Both the position numbers and the translations under genes were made by a program. From NCBI GenBank assembly GCA_002292955.1, contig DBCH01000145.1:1-8704 (forward strand): a stretch of 8,704 nucleotides of DNA. Reading direction: 5' to 3'. The notes under the pieces were generated by a model. It saw only the letters and a list, made by a program, of their open reading frames with translations. It was not told the origin of the DNA and did not search any database. The DNA is from Microbacteriaceae bacterium UBA963 (GTDB lineage Bacteria > Actinomycetota > Actinomycetes > Actinomycetales > Microbacteriaceae). This document shows, piece by piece, positions 1-5,106 of this stretch (the first letter of the stretch is position 1; each line of letters begins with the position of its first letter).

Positions 1-1
1 G

Positions 2-427
2 ACGCTCGTCGGGGCCATCCTGTTTGCCCTGCACTATGTGGTGCTGGCTCGGTGGAGTCCCGGACTCTCGAGTTATGCACTGACCCTGGTTCAACTCAGC
101 GTGGCAACCGCGGTGGCCTGGGTGGGCGCCCTGGTCGATGGGTATCAGCCCCCGACAGGGTTGTCTACCTGGTTGGCGATTGCCTACACGGGAATCTTCG
201 CCACCGCGCTGGCCTACTTCGTGCAGACCTGGGCCGAGGCCCGCATGGATGCGTCACGCGTTGCGGTGATCCTCACGCTGGAGGTGGTCTTCGCAGCCAT
301 TGTGGCGGTTGCGGTGGGTCAGGAAGTCTTGGCGCTCAAAACGATATTCGGCGGTGCGCTTATCGTGCTGGCCATGTTCGTTGTGGAGTGGCCCACCCGA
401 AGACCCACAGTGCCGCGCGACATATAA
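2..427 (+). CDS. EamA/DMT-family permease, C-terminal half (partial)
   Basis: The reading frame is open from the left edge and stops at TAA 425-427, so only the last 141 residues are present. The fragment is very hydrophobic, with about five membrane segments broken by short loops. The stretch TALAYFVQTWAEARMDASRVAV followed by a long hydrophobic helix, an acidic-glycine turn (VGQEVLALKT) and a final helix (GGALIVLAMFVVEW) is typical of the second EamA domain of 10-TM drug/metabolite exporters. A short charged cytoplasmic tail ends the protein. EamA proteins are inner-membrane exporters of amino acids, metabolites or drugs; the substrate cannot be read from this fragment. The tRNA gene begins 12 bp after the stop. 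The family call is secure, the function generic. Confidence 0.85.
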   Translation, partial: TLVGAILFALHYVVLARWSPGLSSYALTLVQLSVATAVAWVGALVDGYQPPTGLSTWLAIAYTGIFATALAYFVQTWAEARMDASRVAVILTLEVVFAAIVAVAVGQEVLALKTIFGGALIVLAMFVVEWPTRRPTVPRDI

Positions 428-439
428 TTCTCATAGCTC

Positions 440-512
440 GGGCCTATGGCGCAGGTGGTAGCGCGTCTCGTTCGCAATGAGAAGGTCGGGAGTTCGAGTC
501 TCCCTAGGTCCA
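440..512 (+). tRNA. tRNA-Ala, anticodon CGC
   Basis: A full cloverleaf can be drawn. The acceptor arm is GGGCCTA (440-446) with TAGGTCC (505-511), including the G3-U70 pair that marks alanine tRNAs. The D stem is GCGC (449-452) with GCGC (461-464), and the D loop holds GGTGG. The anticodon stem is TCTCG/TGAGA around loop TTCGCAA, with anticodon CGC at 473-475 reading codon GCG. The T arm is GGGAG-TTCGAGT-CTCCC (488-504) and the discriminator base is A512. Bases CC follow at 513-514. Its 3' part is duplicated twice downstream, the usual footprint of integration at a tRNA gene. Confidence 0.96.
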
Positions 513-542
513 CCGTGTGATGAGTCGCGAGATATGTCACTC

Positions 543-570
543 AGAGCCCGGTCATCGGCCGGGCTCTTTC
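543..570 (+). terminator. Intrinsic terminator after tRNA-Ala
   Basis: A 9-bp perfect stem AGAGCCCGG (543-551) / CCGGGCTCT (559-567) with a 7-nt loop is followed by TTTC. It lies 31 bp after the tRNA and probably ends its transcript. It sits inside the region bounded by tRNA-derived repeats, so it may have arrived with the inserted DNA. Confidence 0.7.
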
Positions 571-659
571 ATGTTGTTACGCCAGTAGTTGCGGTCTGAG
601 TCGATGGTGTTGGTGGCGATTCGGGCGGCGCCAATTCGAACGACAACCTCACAAACGTC

Positions 660-983
660 CTAGCGATCTAGGGCGCGATTAAGCCGATTCACAAGATCGG
701 GAACGTCGTGCTCTACTGTGGCCCGGATCAGGTTCATGTCGATAAATATGTAGCCGTGCGCAATCCGGTTTCGGGTCGAGCGCATCACTTGCCAGTCACC
801 GCCAAAAGTGCGTTCCCGGAAGCCCTCGGTTGTCGCGGCCAGTGCGTCAATTGCTGAAGCGAGCCTGAGGCTCACGGCATCGGCAACCACGGAATCGGTG
901 AGGTCGCCGCGTCGCATGTGTTCGTTGAGCACGGCGAGGTGAGCGAGGGCATCCTCGACCAGTTCCTTGTCGGTCCTTCTCAC
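660..983 (-). CDS. HEPN-domain (HepT-like, DUF86 family) toxin
   Basis: This 107-residue, mostly helical protein carries RNRIAHGY at residues 71-78, an exact match to the RX4HXY motif (R71, H76, Y78) of HepT-type HEPN ribonucleases. In characterised HepT/MntA pairs the HEPN protein cleaves RNA (reported targets include tRNA and mRNA), and its partner MNT protein adds AMP to the motif tyrosine. Length and motif position near the C-terminal third fit the DUF86/HepT group. The start is GTG (983-981), overlapping the stop of the upstream MNT gene by 4 bp (GTGA), so the two are translationally coupled. No good Shine-Dalgarno is seen before it, which also fits coupling. RNase activity and tyrosine AMPylation here are inferred from family and context. 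Confidence 0.85.
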   Translation of the reverse strand: MRRTDKELVEDALAHLAVLNEHMRRGDLTDSVVADAVSLRLASAIDALAATTEGFRERTFGGDWQVMRSTRNRIAHGYIFIDMNLIRATVEHDVPDLVNRLNRALDR

Positions 984-1465
984 AGAGGAATGGCCTCGTC
1001 GCGGGCCCGAGACGCCACATTGGAGCGAAGTCCCCTCTCTGGCACGATGTCCACGGTTGTTTGCAAGATTTGTGAGATCTCCTGTTCAATTCGAGCTAAC
1101 GCAAATAGCGATAGGCCTTGGGGGACGTATGCGAGTAAATCGACGTCTGAATCGGGCCCGTCTTCCTGACGTGCGACGCTACCAAAGACACGGACGTTCC
1201 TCATGCCGTTGGTCCCCAAGATGTGCAAAATCTGGCGTCGATGATCGGCTAGACGACGACCGAGTACTGTTTTGCTCTGGAATCGAAGAAGTCGAGAAAC
1301 CTCGGGCTGACTGCGACCGATTGCCTGGGCAATTTGTCGCTGCGTCAACCCGGCTCGCGCCCCGGTTCTCACGGCGTTCACGAGTAAGTGCCGGGATTGC
1401 TCATGCAGGTCGTCCGCGGCGCGAGCATCGTCGACAAGCGACTGGCGTACATCTTTGTCTCTCAT
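980..1465 (-). CDS. HTH-MNT fusion: nucleotidyltransferase antitoxin (MntA-like) with N-terminal DNA-binding domain
   Basis: The protein has 161 residues. A helix-turn-helix covers about residues 38-60 (GLTQRQIAQAIGRSQPEVSRLL). A minimal nucleotidyltransferase domain follows, with GSVARQEDGPDSDVD at 95-109, an exact GSX10DXD motif (G95, S96, D107, D109), and a likely third metal ligand at D139 (TVDIVPE). MNT proteins of this kind neutralise HEPN toxins by AMPylation. The added HTH suggests that the antitoxin also represses its own operon; a palindrome lies directly at the gene start. The ATG at 1465 has no Shine-Dalgarno, and a leaderless start is plausible. It overlaps the HEPN gene by 4 bp. 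Family and pairing are secure; repression is inferred. Confidence 0.85.
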   Translation of the reverse strand: MRDKDVRQSLVDDARAADDLHEQSRHLLVNAVRTGARAGLTQRQIAQAIGRSQPEVSRLLRFQSKTVLGRRLADHRRQILHILGTNGMRNVRVFGSVARQEDGPDSDVDLLAYVPQGLSLFALARIEQEISQILQTTVDIVPERGLRSNVASRARDEAIPL

Positions 1466-1479
1466 ATAGCAAATGCTAT
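1466..1479 (-). promoter_or_regulatory. Palindrome and putative leaderless promoter of the MNT/HEPN operon
   Basis: ATAGCAAATGCTAT is an inverted repeat (6-bp arms, 2-bp centre) that touches the MNT start codon. Read on the minus strand it contains TAGCAT (1478-1473), a TANNNT -10 candidate placed 7 nt before the ATG. TTGAAA lies upstream (1499-1494; 15-bp spacer). An operator over the -10 of a leaderless transcript would suit autorepression by the HTH of the MNT protein. This is inferred from position only. Confidence 0.4.
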
Positions 1480-1575
1480 CAAAAGTCGCTCTTTTTCAAC
1501 CGGCCCAGTCCCACTCAGGATTACCGCTATCAACTCCAACGGCAAGGGTGGAATGTCAGCTCCCGTTGCTTTCGT

Positions 1576-1639
1576 CGCAGGTGGTAGCGCGTCTCGTTCG
1601 CAATGAGAAGGTCGGGAGTTCGAGTCTCCCTAGGTCCAC
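1576..1639 (+). repeat. 5'-truncated copy of tRNA-Ala(CGC), putative att repeat
   Basis: These 64 bases are identical to 450-513: most of the D arm, the whole anticodon arm, the T arm, the 3' acceptor strand and the discriminator. The 5' acceptor strand is missing: bases 1566-1572 (TTGCTTT) cannot pair with TAGGTCC, so this is not a working tRNA. The direct repeat is what remains when an element integrates into a tRNA 3' end. The unusually long identity suggests a recent event or gene conversion. Confidence 0.9.
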
Positions 1640-1640
1640 A

Positions 1641-1677
1641 AATGAGTGAGGCCCCGCCAGGCGGGGCCTCACTCATT
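1641..1677 (-). terminator. Perfect 18-bp hairpin, terminator of the LPSTG-protein gene
   Basis: An 18-bp perfect stem (arms 1641-1658 and 1660-1677, single base A1659 between, so a 3-5 nt loop once the end pairs open) has a GC-rich core and an AATGAGTGAG/CTCACTCATT base. It starts two bases after the tRNA copy and lies 10 bp beyond the stop of the minus-strand surface-protein gene. On that strand the stem ends in TT and is followed by TGTGG, a short T run. It could work in both directions. Confidence 0.75.
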
Positions 1678-1687
1678 CTCAAGAAAA

Positions 1688-2842
1688 TCAGCGAGAACGC
1701 GATGTCACAGATACCAGCCCCTTAACCAATCGGCGGCTGTACACAATCAAAATCAGACCACTAAAAATCGCGGCGACGGCCCACCACGGAAGTGAAGCAT
1801 TTTCCACGCCCGTGCTGGGGAGTTCTGTCATGGCGCCATCACTGCCACCGGAGCCATCGGAGTCATCGATGGGGTCATCTGCGGTCGCGGTCAAGAGGTA
1901 CGAAAAAGTGAAGGTTGTCGATTGACCAGCACCCAAGGAATCTATTTTGATCGCTAAATGCATGCTCATGTCAGCCGTCGCAGAGCTACCTACGGTGCTA
2001 TCAAACCTCGCTGACCCCTCCCACACCTCTGAAGGATCAAAAGCCGGATCACTCTGCTGGATTTCTCGGGCAACACGAGACCGAGGGTCCTTCGAATCGA
2101 GGAAGATTTGCGAACCTCTCGTAAAGGCTGCAGAAACTCGGGATGACGATGCGCCCGGCTCAGAAATCTGAGACACAACCGTATTTGTCGATGGAAATAT
2201 ATCGACAGAATTCCCGTCATCAGGGTCCAATCCACGGCCGTAGTAGATGTTCGTGATTGGTGCTCCAGTGGTGTTCGTGAGCGTGACGGTAACGTCCACT
2301 CTTTGGCCCGCCTGTGGGAGGGAGTAAGTCTTCACGATATTCACACCTTGAAAAGGAGTGCTACTCGCCCAACCGACGGTGTTGTTGCCGGAGTCGCCAG
2401 TGGCATTCGTGACGCTTCCGAGCGTGCCGGAAATTTCATTGAAATTCACAAACGAAAAGTCATGGTTGTTGTATCCCAAAACAGAGCCAACCTTTAGCGC
2501 CCAGCCCTCGTAGGCCGTGCCTGGTGTGAAAAAATCACCATCCACGACGTCTGCCCCGCTAGCCGAGGACCAACTCGGTTGTGCCTTATCCCTGATGACG
2601 ACGAAACCTATTGCGGTTGAACCCTGAGGATGAAATCCGCTCGGGGTTGGGCCCCTGCTCCCAAAACTCCCGTTTTCTTTCAAGCCAGCTTCGGCATACA
2701 TTCCCGCCAGAAAAGCATTGGAGCCTACTTTGACGGATGTCGCTTGATCAGAAGTAGCCCAAGCAGCCCCGCCCGAAGGGAACACAAAACCCACGACGAG
2801 CGTGGCAGTCAACAAACCGTAACTCAGAGACTTTGTTATCAC
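1688..2842 (-). CDS. Secreted LPXTG (LPSTG) cell-wall-anchored surface protein, unknown function
   Basis: The 384-residue product has a Sec signal peptide (basic MITK, hydrophobic 7-22, likely cleavage after AWA near residue 29). A beta-rich extracellular region of about 290 residues follows, then a Ser/Gly/Asp linker (321-337), the sortase motif LPSTG at 341-345, a membrane helix at about 353-368 and a basic tail (SRRLVKG...SRSR). This order is the classical sortase substrate layout. Within it, residues 170-207 (KTYSLPQAGQRVDVTVTLTN then NIYYGRGLDPDDG) resemble DUF11-like beta-sandwich repeats, a weak similarity judged by eye. No cysteines were found. The start is GTG 2842, supported by GAAAGG 8 nt upstream. 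No sortase lies in the window, so a chromosomal sortase would have to process it. The role is unknown; adhesion, phage exclusion or display are all possible. Confidence 0.75.
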   Translation of the reverse strand: MITKSLSYGLLTATLVVGFVFPSGGAAWATSDQATSVKVGSNAFLAGMYAEAGLKENGSFGSRGPTPSGFHPQGSTAIGFVVIRDKAQPSWSSASGADVVDGDFFTPGTAYEGWALKVGSVLGYNNHDFSFVNFNEISGTLGSVTNATGDSGNNTVGWASSTPFQGVNIVKTYSLPQAGQRVDVTVTLTNTTGAPITNIYYGRGLDPDDGNSVDIFPSTNTVVSQISEPGASSSRVSAAFTRGSQIFLDSKDPRSRVAREIQQSDPAFDPSEVWEGSARFDSTVGSSATADMSMHLAIKIDSLGAGQSTTFTFSYLLTATADDPIDDSDGSGGSDGAMTELPSTGVENASLPWWAVAAIFSGLILIVYSRRLVKGLVSVTSRSR

Positions 2843-3135
2843 TTTCTGGACCTTTCGTTATTTGAAGATGATGAGGTTCTGACAAATGAATTAATCAACT
2901 GCTTGTTAACTATAGTCGTATTTCGGGAACAGATTTTTTATCCCTGTGTCGCCCGCCTCATTGTTGGCCCGCGACTTGCCCACAGGATCAAGGCGGGAGA
3001 CTTGCCTGGGTTTCGTGGATCATGTCGGACGGCTCACCGAGACCATTGGCGCGTCCAACGTCAACAATGTCGAACGGCAAAGCTAATCTCCCGCTAACCG
3101 GCGTATTTCCTATTACGCGAGTTGGTTGGCACCCC

Positions 3136-3182
3136 CACCGAATAAAGAAACCACCCCTTGTGGGTGGTTTCTTTATTCGGTG
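3136..3182. terminator. Perfect 21-bp hairpin (bidirectional terminator candidate)
   Basis: Arms 3136-3156 and 3162-3182 are perfectly complementary over 21 bp with loop CTTGT. The GGGTGG/CCACCC top above a TTTCTTTATT/AATAAAGAAA base gives U-rich 3' ends in both directions. It lies just before the third tRNA copy and about 60 bp beyond the stop of the minus-strand zinc-ribbon gene, whose transcript it could end. Confidence 0.7.
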
Positions 3183-3193
3183 CCTTGAGGTGG

Positions 3194-3231
3194 ATGAGAA
3201 GGGCGGGAGTTCGAGTCTCCCTAGGTCCACC
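3194..3231 (+). repeat. Third copy of the tRNA-Ala 3' end, putative distal att repeat
   Basis: These bases match 477-514 of the tRNA at 37 of 38 positions; the mismatch is G3203 for T486 in the variable loop. The copy covers the 3' half of the anticodon stem, the T arm, the 3' acceptor strand and CC. No D arm or 5' acceptor strand precedes it, so it is not a working tRNA. The shorter, diverged match suggests an older event than the copy at 1576-1639, or the original tRNA 3' end displaced by the first insertion. Confidence 0.88.
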
Positions 3232-3242
3232 CCGCCGGCGAA

Positions 3243-3491
3243 CTACCCGAAGAGTTCGCCGAGCCAGTTCTCTTTGCGCTTTGGGGGGCTGCTGCTTCGC
3301 GGTGCGTCGCGGTAGTTGCGTGAGTCGTCGTAGCGATCTCCCCCCGACGGTGCTTGGGGAACTGAGCGTTCGATGATCTTGTCAATCTCTCCCCGGTCTA
3401 GCCACACGCCACGGCACTGAGGGCAGTAGTCGATTTCGATTCCGCTGCGCTCCGACATTTCAAGAGCTGACTGGTCAATGGGGCAGAGCAT
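3243..3491 (-). CDS. Small TFIIB-type zinc-ribbon protein (zf-TFIIB family)
   Basis: The sequence MLCPIDQSALEMSERSGIEIDYCPQCRGVWLDRGEIDKII is the zf-TFIIB signature: an N-terminal CPxD, then CPxCxGVWLDxGE. Three cysteines are visible; the fourth zinc ligand may be the Asp of CPID, a variant common in the family. The rest is a polar, Arg/Ser/Pro-rich tail ending in a short hydrophobic patch (ENWLGELFG). The frame has ATGs at 3500, 3497 and 3491. The Shine-Dalgarno GAAAGGA overlaps the first two and gives 8-nt spacing to 3491, so I chose the third start (82 residues). The molecular role of this family is not established. The stop is 12 bp from the third tRNA copy, so this gene probably sat directly beyond tRNA-Ala before the insertions. 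Confidence 0.8.
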   Translation of the reverse strand: MLCPIDQSALEMSERSGIEIDYCPQCRGVWLDRGEIDKIIERSVPQAPSGGDRYDDSRNYRDAPRSSSPPKRKENWLGELFG

Positions 3492-3538
3492 GGACATCAT
3501 CCTTTCGCGGGTGGAGACGAGGGGTTCCTCAACAAAAA

Positions 3539-3544
3539 ATTTTA
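3539..3544 (-). promoter_or_regulatory. Candidate -10 box of the zinc-ribbon gene
   Basis: TAAAAT on the minus strand (3544-3539) is a near-consensus -10 about 48 bp before the chosen start. The -35 position is poor. The rest of 3501-3670 shows no other feature. Confidence 0.3.
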
Positions 3545-3699
3545 TTCGTCGGTGTTTGCGCCGCCCGAGAAATATGACGAAAACAAGGGAGATTCACAGG
3601 TCTGCGCGTGACCGTCGATGAGGACCACGCGTCATTGTTCTCAACGAAGCAGTTATCGCTGGCGCTCACTCGAGGGTCATACCTAAGTAGTACTGATGG

Positions 3700-3705
3700 T
3701 AAGAT
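3700..3705 (+). promoter_or_regulatory. -10 box of mazEF, leaderless arrangement
   Basis: TAAGAT ends 6 nt before the A of the mazE ATG (3712), so it sits at -12 to -7 if transcription begins at the ATG. No Shine-Dalgarno is present, which fits leaderless translation, common in Actinobacteria. The -35 region is weak, which is usual for a repressed toxin-antitoxin promoter. Confidence 0.5.
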
Positions 3706-3711
3706 TAAAGT

Positions 3712-3927
3712 ATGAAAATTAGCATGAGCTTGCCCGACGAAGACGTCGTTTTCCTCGACGCCTATGCCGAAGCGAAGGGGCTTCCGTCCCGTTCGGCCGC
3801 GCTCCATAAGGCTGTCCGACTCCTTCGAGCTAGCGGACTCGCGTCGGCATACGAGGCTGCTTCACAGGAATGGGACGATGACGACGGCTCTCTCTGGGAT
3901 GTCACGACGAGCGATGGACTCGGCTAG
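3712..3927 (+). CDS. mazE: MazE-type ribbon-helix-helix antitoxin
   Basis: This 71-residue protein opens with MKISMSLPDEDVVFLDAYAEAKGLPSRSAALHKAVRLLR, a ribbon-helix-helix domain: a beta strand (residues 1-7) and two helices split by the GLPSRS turn (23-28). It closely resembles mycobacterial MazE6-type antitoxins. The acidic C-terminus (EWDDDDGSLWDVTTSDGLG) is the usual toxin-wrapping segment, with Trp and Leu positions able to fill the MazF groove. The N-terminal domain should bind DNA as a dimer and repress the operon alone or with the toxin. The stop codon is followed directly by the toxin ATG (TAG-ATG, no gap), a typical coupled pair. The start is the ATG right after the TAAGAT -10. Family and pairing are well supported. 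Confidence 0.88.
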   Translation: MKISMSLPDEDVVFLDAYAEAKGLPSRSAALHKAVRLLRASGLASAYEAASQEWDDDDGSLWDVTTSDGLG

Positions 3928-4275
3928 ATGCACCGGGGTGAGATCTACCTGGTCAATCTCGATCCCAGTCGCAGCGGTGAGGCCAACAAGCAACGCCCCG
4001 CTGTCCTGGTCAGCAACGACGGGGCAAATAGCGCTGCCGAGCGGAGTGGTCGAGGCGTCATTACGGTCGTTCCCGTGACGTCGAATGTTACTCACGTGTA
4101 TCCCTTTCAGGTCCTGCTCGCTGCCACAACAACAGGCCTCGATCGCGACTCCAAAGCTCAGGCAGAGCAGGTGCGCGCGGTTTCCGTTGACCGGCTGGGT
4201 GCCCGTATTGGTGAGGTAACTCACGCCGTCATGGAAAACATCGACGAGGCCCTGAGGCTCCACCTCGCTCTTTAG
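3928..4275 (+). CDS. mazF: MazF/PemK-family mRNA interferase toxin
   Basis: The protein has 115 residues, normal for MazF. The N-terminal RGEIYLVNLDPSRSGEANKQRP is the family's opening strand and loop, with R23 matching the catalytic Arg. VVPVTSNV supplies T51 in the place of the catalytic Thr, and SKAQAEQVRAVSVDRLGARIG is the conserved C-terminal core. The known family role is sequence-specific cleavage of single-stranded RNA, freed when the labile antitoxin is degraded. Both catalytic positions are intact, so the toxin is probably active; its cut site cannot be predicted. It sits between the zinc-ribbon gene and the pob regulator with no mobility genes nearby. Confidence 0.9.
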   Translation: MHRGEIYLVNLDPSRSGEANKQRPAVLVSNDGANSAAERSGRGVITVVPVTSNVTHVYPFQVLLAATTTGLDRDSKAQAEQVRAVSVDRLGARIGEVTHAVMENIDEALRLHLAL

Positions 4276-4294
4276 GCTTCTCGTTATCGCAAAA

Positions 4295-4313
4295 TTTGCC
4301 ATTGAATGACAAA
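4295..4313. promoter_or_regulatory. Candidate operator 1 for the IclR regulator
   Basis: A 19-bp near-palindrome, TTTGCCATTGAATGACAAA, matches itself at 8 of 9 arm positions around central G4304. Its core CCATTGAATGA recurs exactly at 5100-5110, ahead of pobA. Length and symmetry fit IclR-family operators. Confidence 0.5.
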
Positions 4314-4336
4314 GAGCACCGCAACCTGCCATGCTG

Positions 4337-4348
4337 TTGCCATGGCAA
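4337..4348. promoter_or_regulatory. 12-bp palindrome over the iclR-family start codon
   Basis: TTGCCATGGCAA is a perfect palindrome containing the proposed ATG (4342). Its right part also pairs with 4293-4302 (arms AATTTGCCAT and ATGGCAAATT, 39 bp apart) and with TGCCATG at 4327-4333. It may be an extra regulator site or an mRNA hairpin hiding the start. Confidence 0.35.
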
Positions 4349-5106
4349 ATTCGCGCTCGGGAGACAGCATCATCACTCGGGTCACCCGCATCCTCGAGAG
4401 TTTCGACTCCACGCGGATCACGCAGACGCCGTCGGGAGTGGCGCGCCGAACCGGCTTGCCCGTATCAAGTGCTCACCGCTTGATGAACGAGCTTGCCGAC
4501 AACGGTTTTCTCGAGCGGGACGACGACGGCGGCTTTCGCATCGGCATGCGCCTGTGGGAACTCACCACGCGCGGATCGAACGCGCTCGGCCTGCGCCAGG
4601 TCGCCATGCCCTTCATGGAGGAAGTCCAGGCGGGCATCCGCGAGCACACCCAGCTCGGGGTGCTCGAGCAAGACGAGGTGCTCTTCATTGAGCGCCTTTC
4701 GGCCCGTGCGGCGGGCGCCAACATCACCAAGATCGCGGGGCGTCTTCCGCTCAACGCCTCGTCCTCGGGCCTCGTCCTTCTCGCCTACGCACCGCCGGCG
4801 TACCAGGACCGCATCCTGACGTCGCCGCTCAAGCGCCTCGCACCCGAGACGATTGTGGACGCCACCGAGCTACGCAAGAAGCTGGCCGAGGTGCGCAAGC
4901 GCGGTTACGCCTTCGCCCCCGGATACATCGAGAGCGTGTCGACCGGCATCGCGGTTCCCGTGTCGGACGGCACGGGCGTGATTGCCGCCCTGTCTGTGGT
5001 GATGCCACGGGGTAACGAGCGCGAGTCGGAGGTGGTGGCGCGCCTCAAACGGGCCGCGGCTGAAATTGGTCAGGCCGCCTCGGCCGTGAGATTCGCTTCC
5101 CATTGA
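4342..5106 (+). CDS. IclR-family transcriptional regulator, probable PobR-type regulator of pobA
   Basis: The protein has 254 residues, standard for IclR proteins. The N-terminal winged helix-turn-helix covers roughly residues 8-68 (SIITRVTRILESFD, then GVARRTGLPVSSAHRLMNEL and the wing GFLERDDDGGFRIG). The C-terminal effector domain follows, with the family hallmark GRLPLNASSSGLVLLAY and the closing IAVPVSDGTGVIAALSVV. An in-frame ATG at 4306 would add 12 residues, but it lies inside the operator-like palindrome and neither start has a clear Shine-Dalgarno, so the start is unsure. pobA follows on the same strand, 93 bp after the stop. IclR regulators are known to control pobA in other bacteria, such as PobR of Acinetobacter. 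The likely effector is 4-hydroxybenzoate, by inference. Confidence 0.85.
   Translation: MANSRSGDSIITRVTRILESFDSTRITQTPSGVARRTGLPVSSAHRLMNELADNGFLERDDDGGFRIGMRLWELTTRGSNALGLRQVAMPFMEEVQAGIREHTQLGVLEQDEVLFIERLSARAAGANITKIAGRLPLNASSSGLVLLAYAPPAYQDRILTSPLKRLAPETIVDATELRKKLAEVRKRGYAFAPGYIESVSTGIAVPVSDGTGVIAALSVVMPRGNERESEVVARLKRAAAEIGQAASAVRFASH

Larger units (their letters stand above)
513..1639. mobile_element. Segment A: tRNA-bounded insertion carrying an MNT/HEPN pair
   Basis: The segment is bounded on the left by the 3' end of tRNA-Ala and on the right by a 64-bp identical copy of tRNA bases 11-74 (1576-1639). Its only genes are the HTH-MNT antitoxin and HEPN toxin on the minus strand. About 1.1 kb separates the two repeats. 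There is no integrase, recombinase or recognisable remnant of one, so it is either a decayed island or a small passenger moved by an enzyme encoded elsewhere. The stretch 571-659 has no visible feature, nor does 1500-1575. Boundaries are inferred from the repeats alone. Confidence 0.55.
1640..3231. mobile_element. Segment B: second tRNA-bounded insertion carrying a surface-protein gene
   Basis: The segment runs from the second tRNA copy to the third (3194-3231). It holds one gene, the LPSTG surface protein on the minus strand, plus hairpins near both ends. It looks AT-richer than the flanking chromosomal genes by eye (not computed). The 290-bp stretch between the gene start (2842) and the hairpin at 3136 has no convincing gene; its open frames lack a ribosome site and resemble nothing known. 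No integrase is present. Boundaries are inferred from the repeats. Confidence 0.45.

Noticed and set aside
319..540. Minus-strand open frame with a DLGRLELPTFSLR-like segment
   Set aside because: It runs antisense through the tRNA-Ala gene. LGRLELP-type peptides are a known annotation artefact of the tRNA T arm and 3' end read backwards.
1388..1606. Plus-strand open frames ending in GGSASRSQ, here and at 52-480
   Set aside because: Both end in the same peptide only because they read into the duplicated tRNA; they overlap real genes in other frames and have no ribosome site.
2985..3085. Short plus-frame peptide (ending GASNVNNVERQS) in the AT-rich gap, considered as a C-terminal remnant of a recombinase
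   Set aside because: It contains no integrase or transposase motif (no R..H.R..Y box) and resembles nothing I can name, so it is not reported as a gene.
2988..3230. Minus-strand open frame starting MDLGRLELPPF
   Set aside because: It begins inside the third tRNA copy (same antisense artefact) and crosses the 21-bp hairpin; no coding signal was seen.
440..3231. Three spaced repeats considered as a CRISPR array
   Set aside because: The spacers are over 1 kb, contain genes, and the repeats are tRNA fragments.
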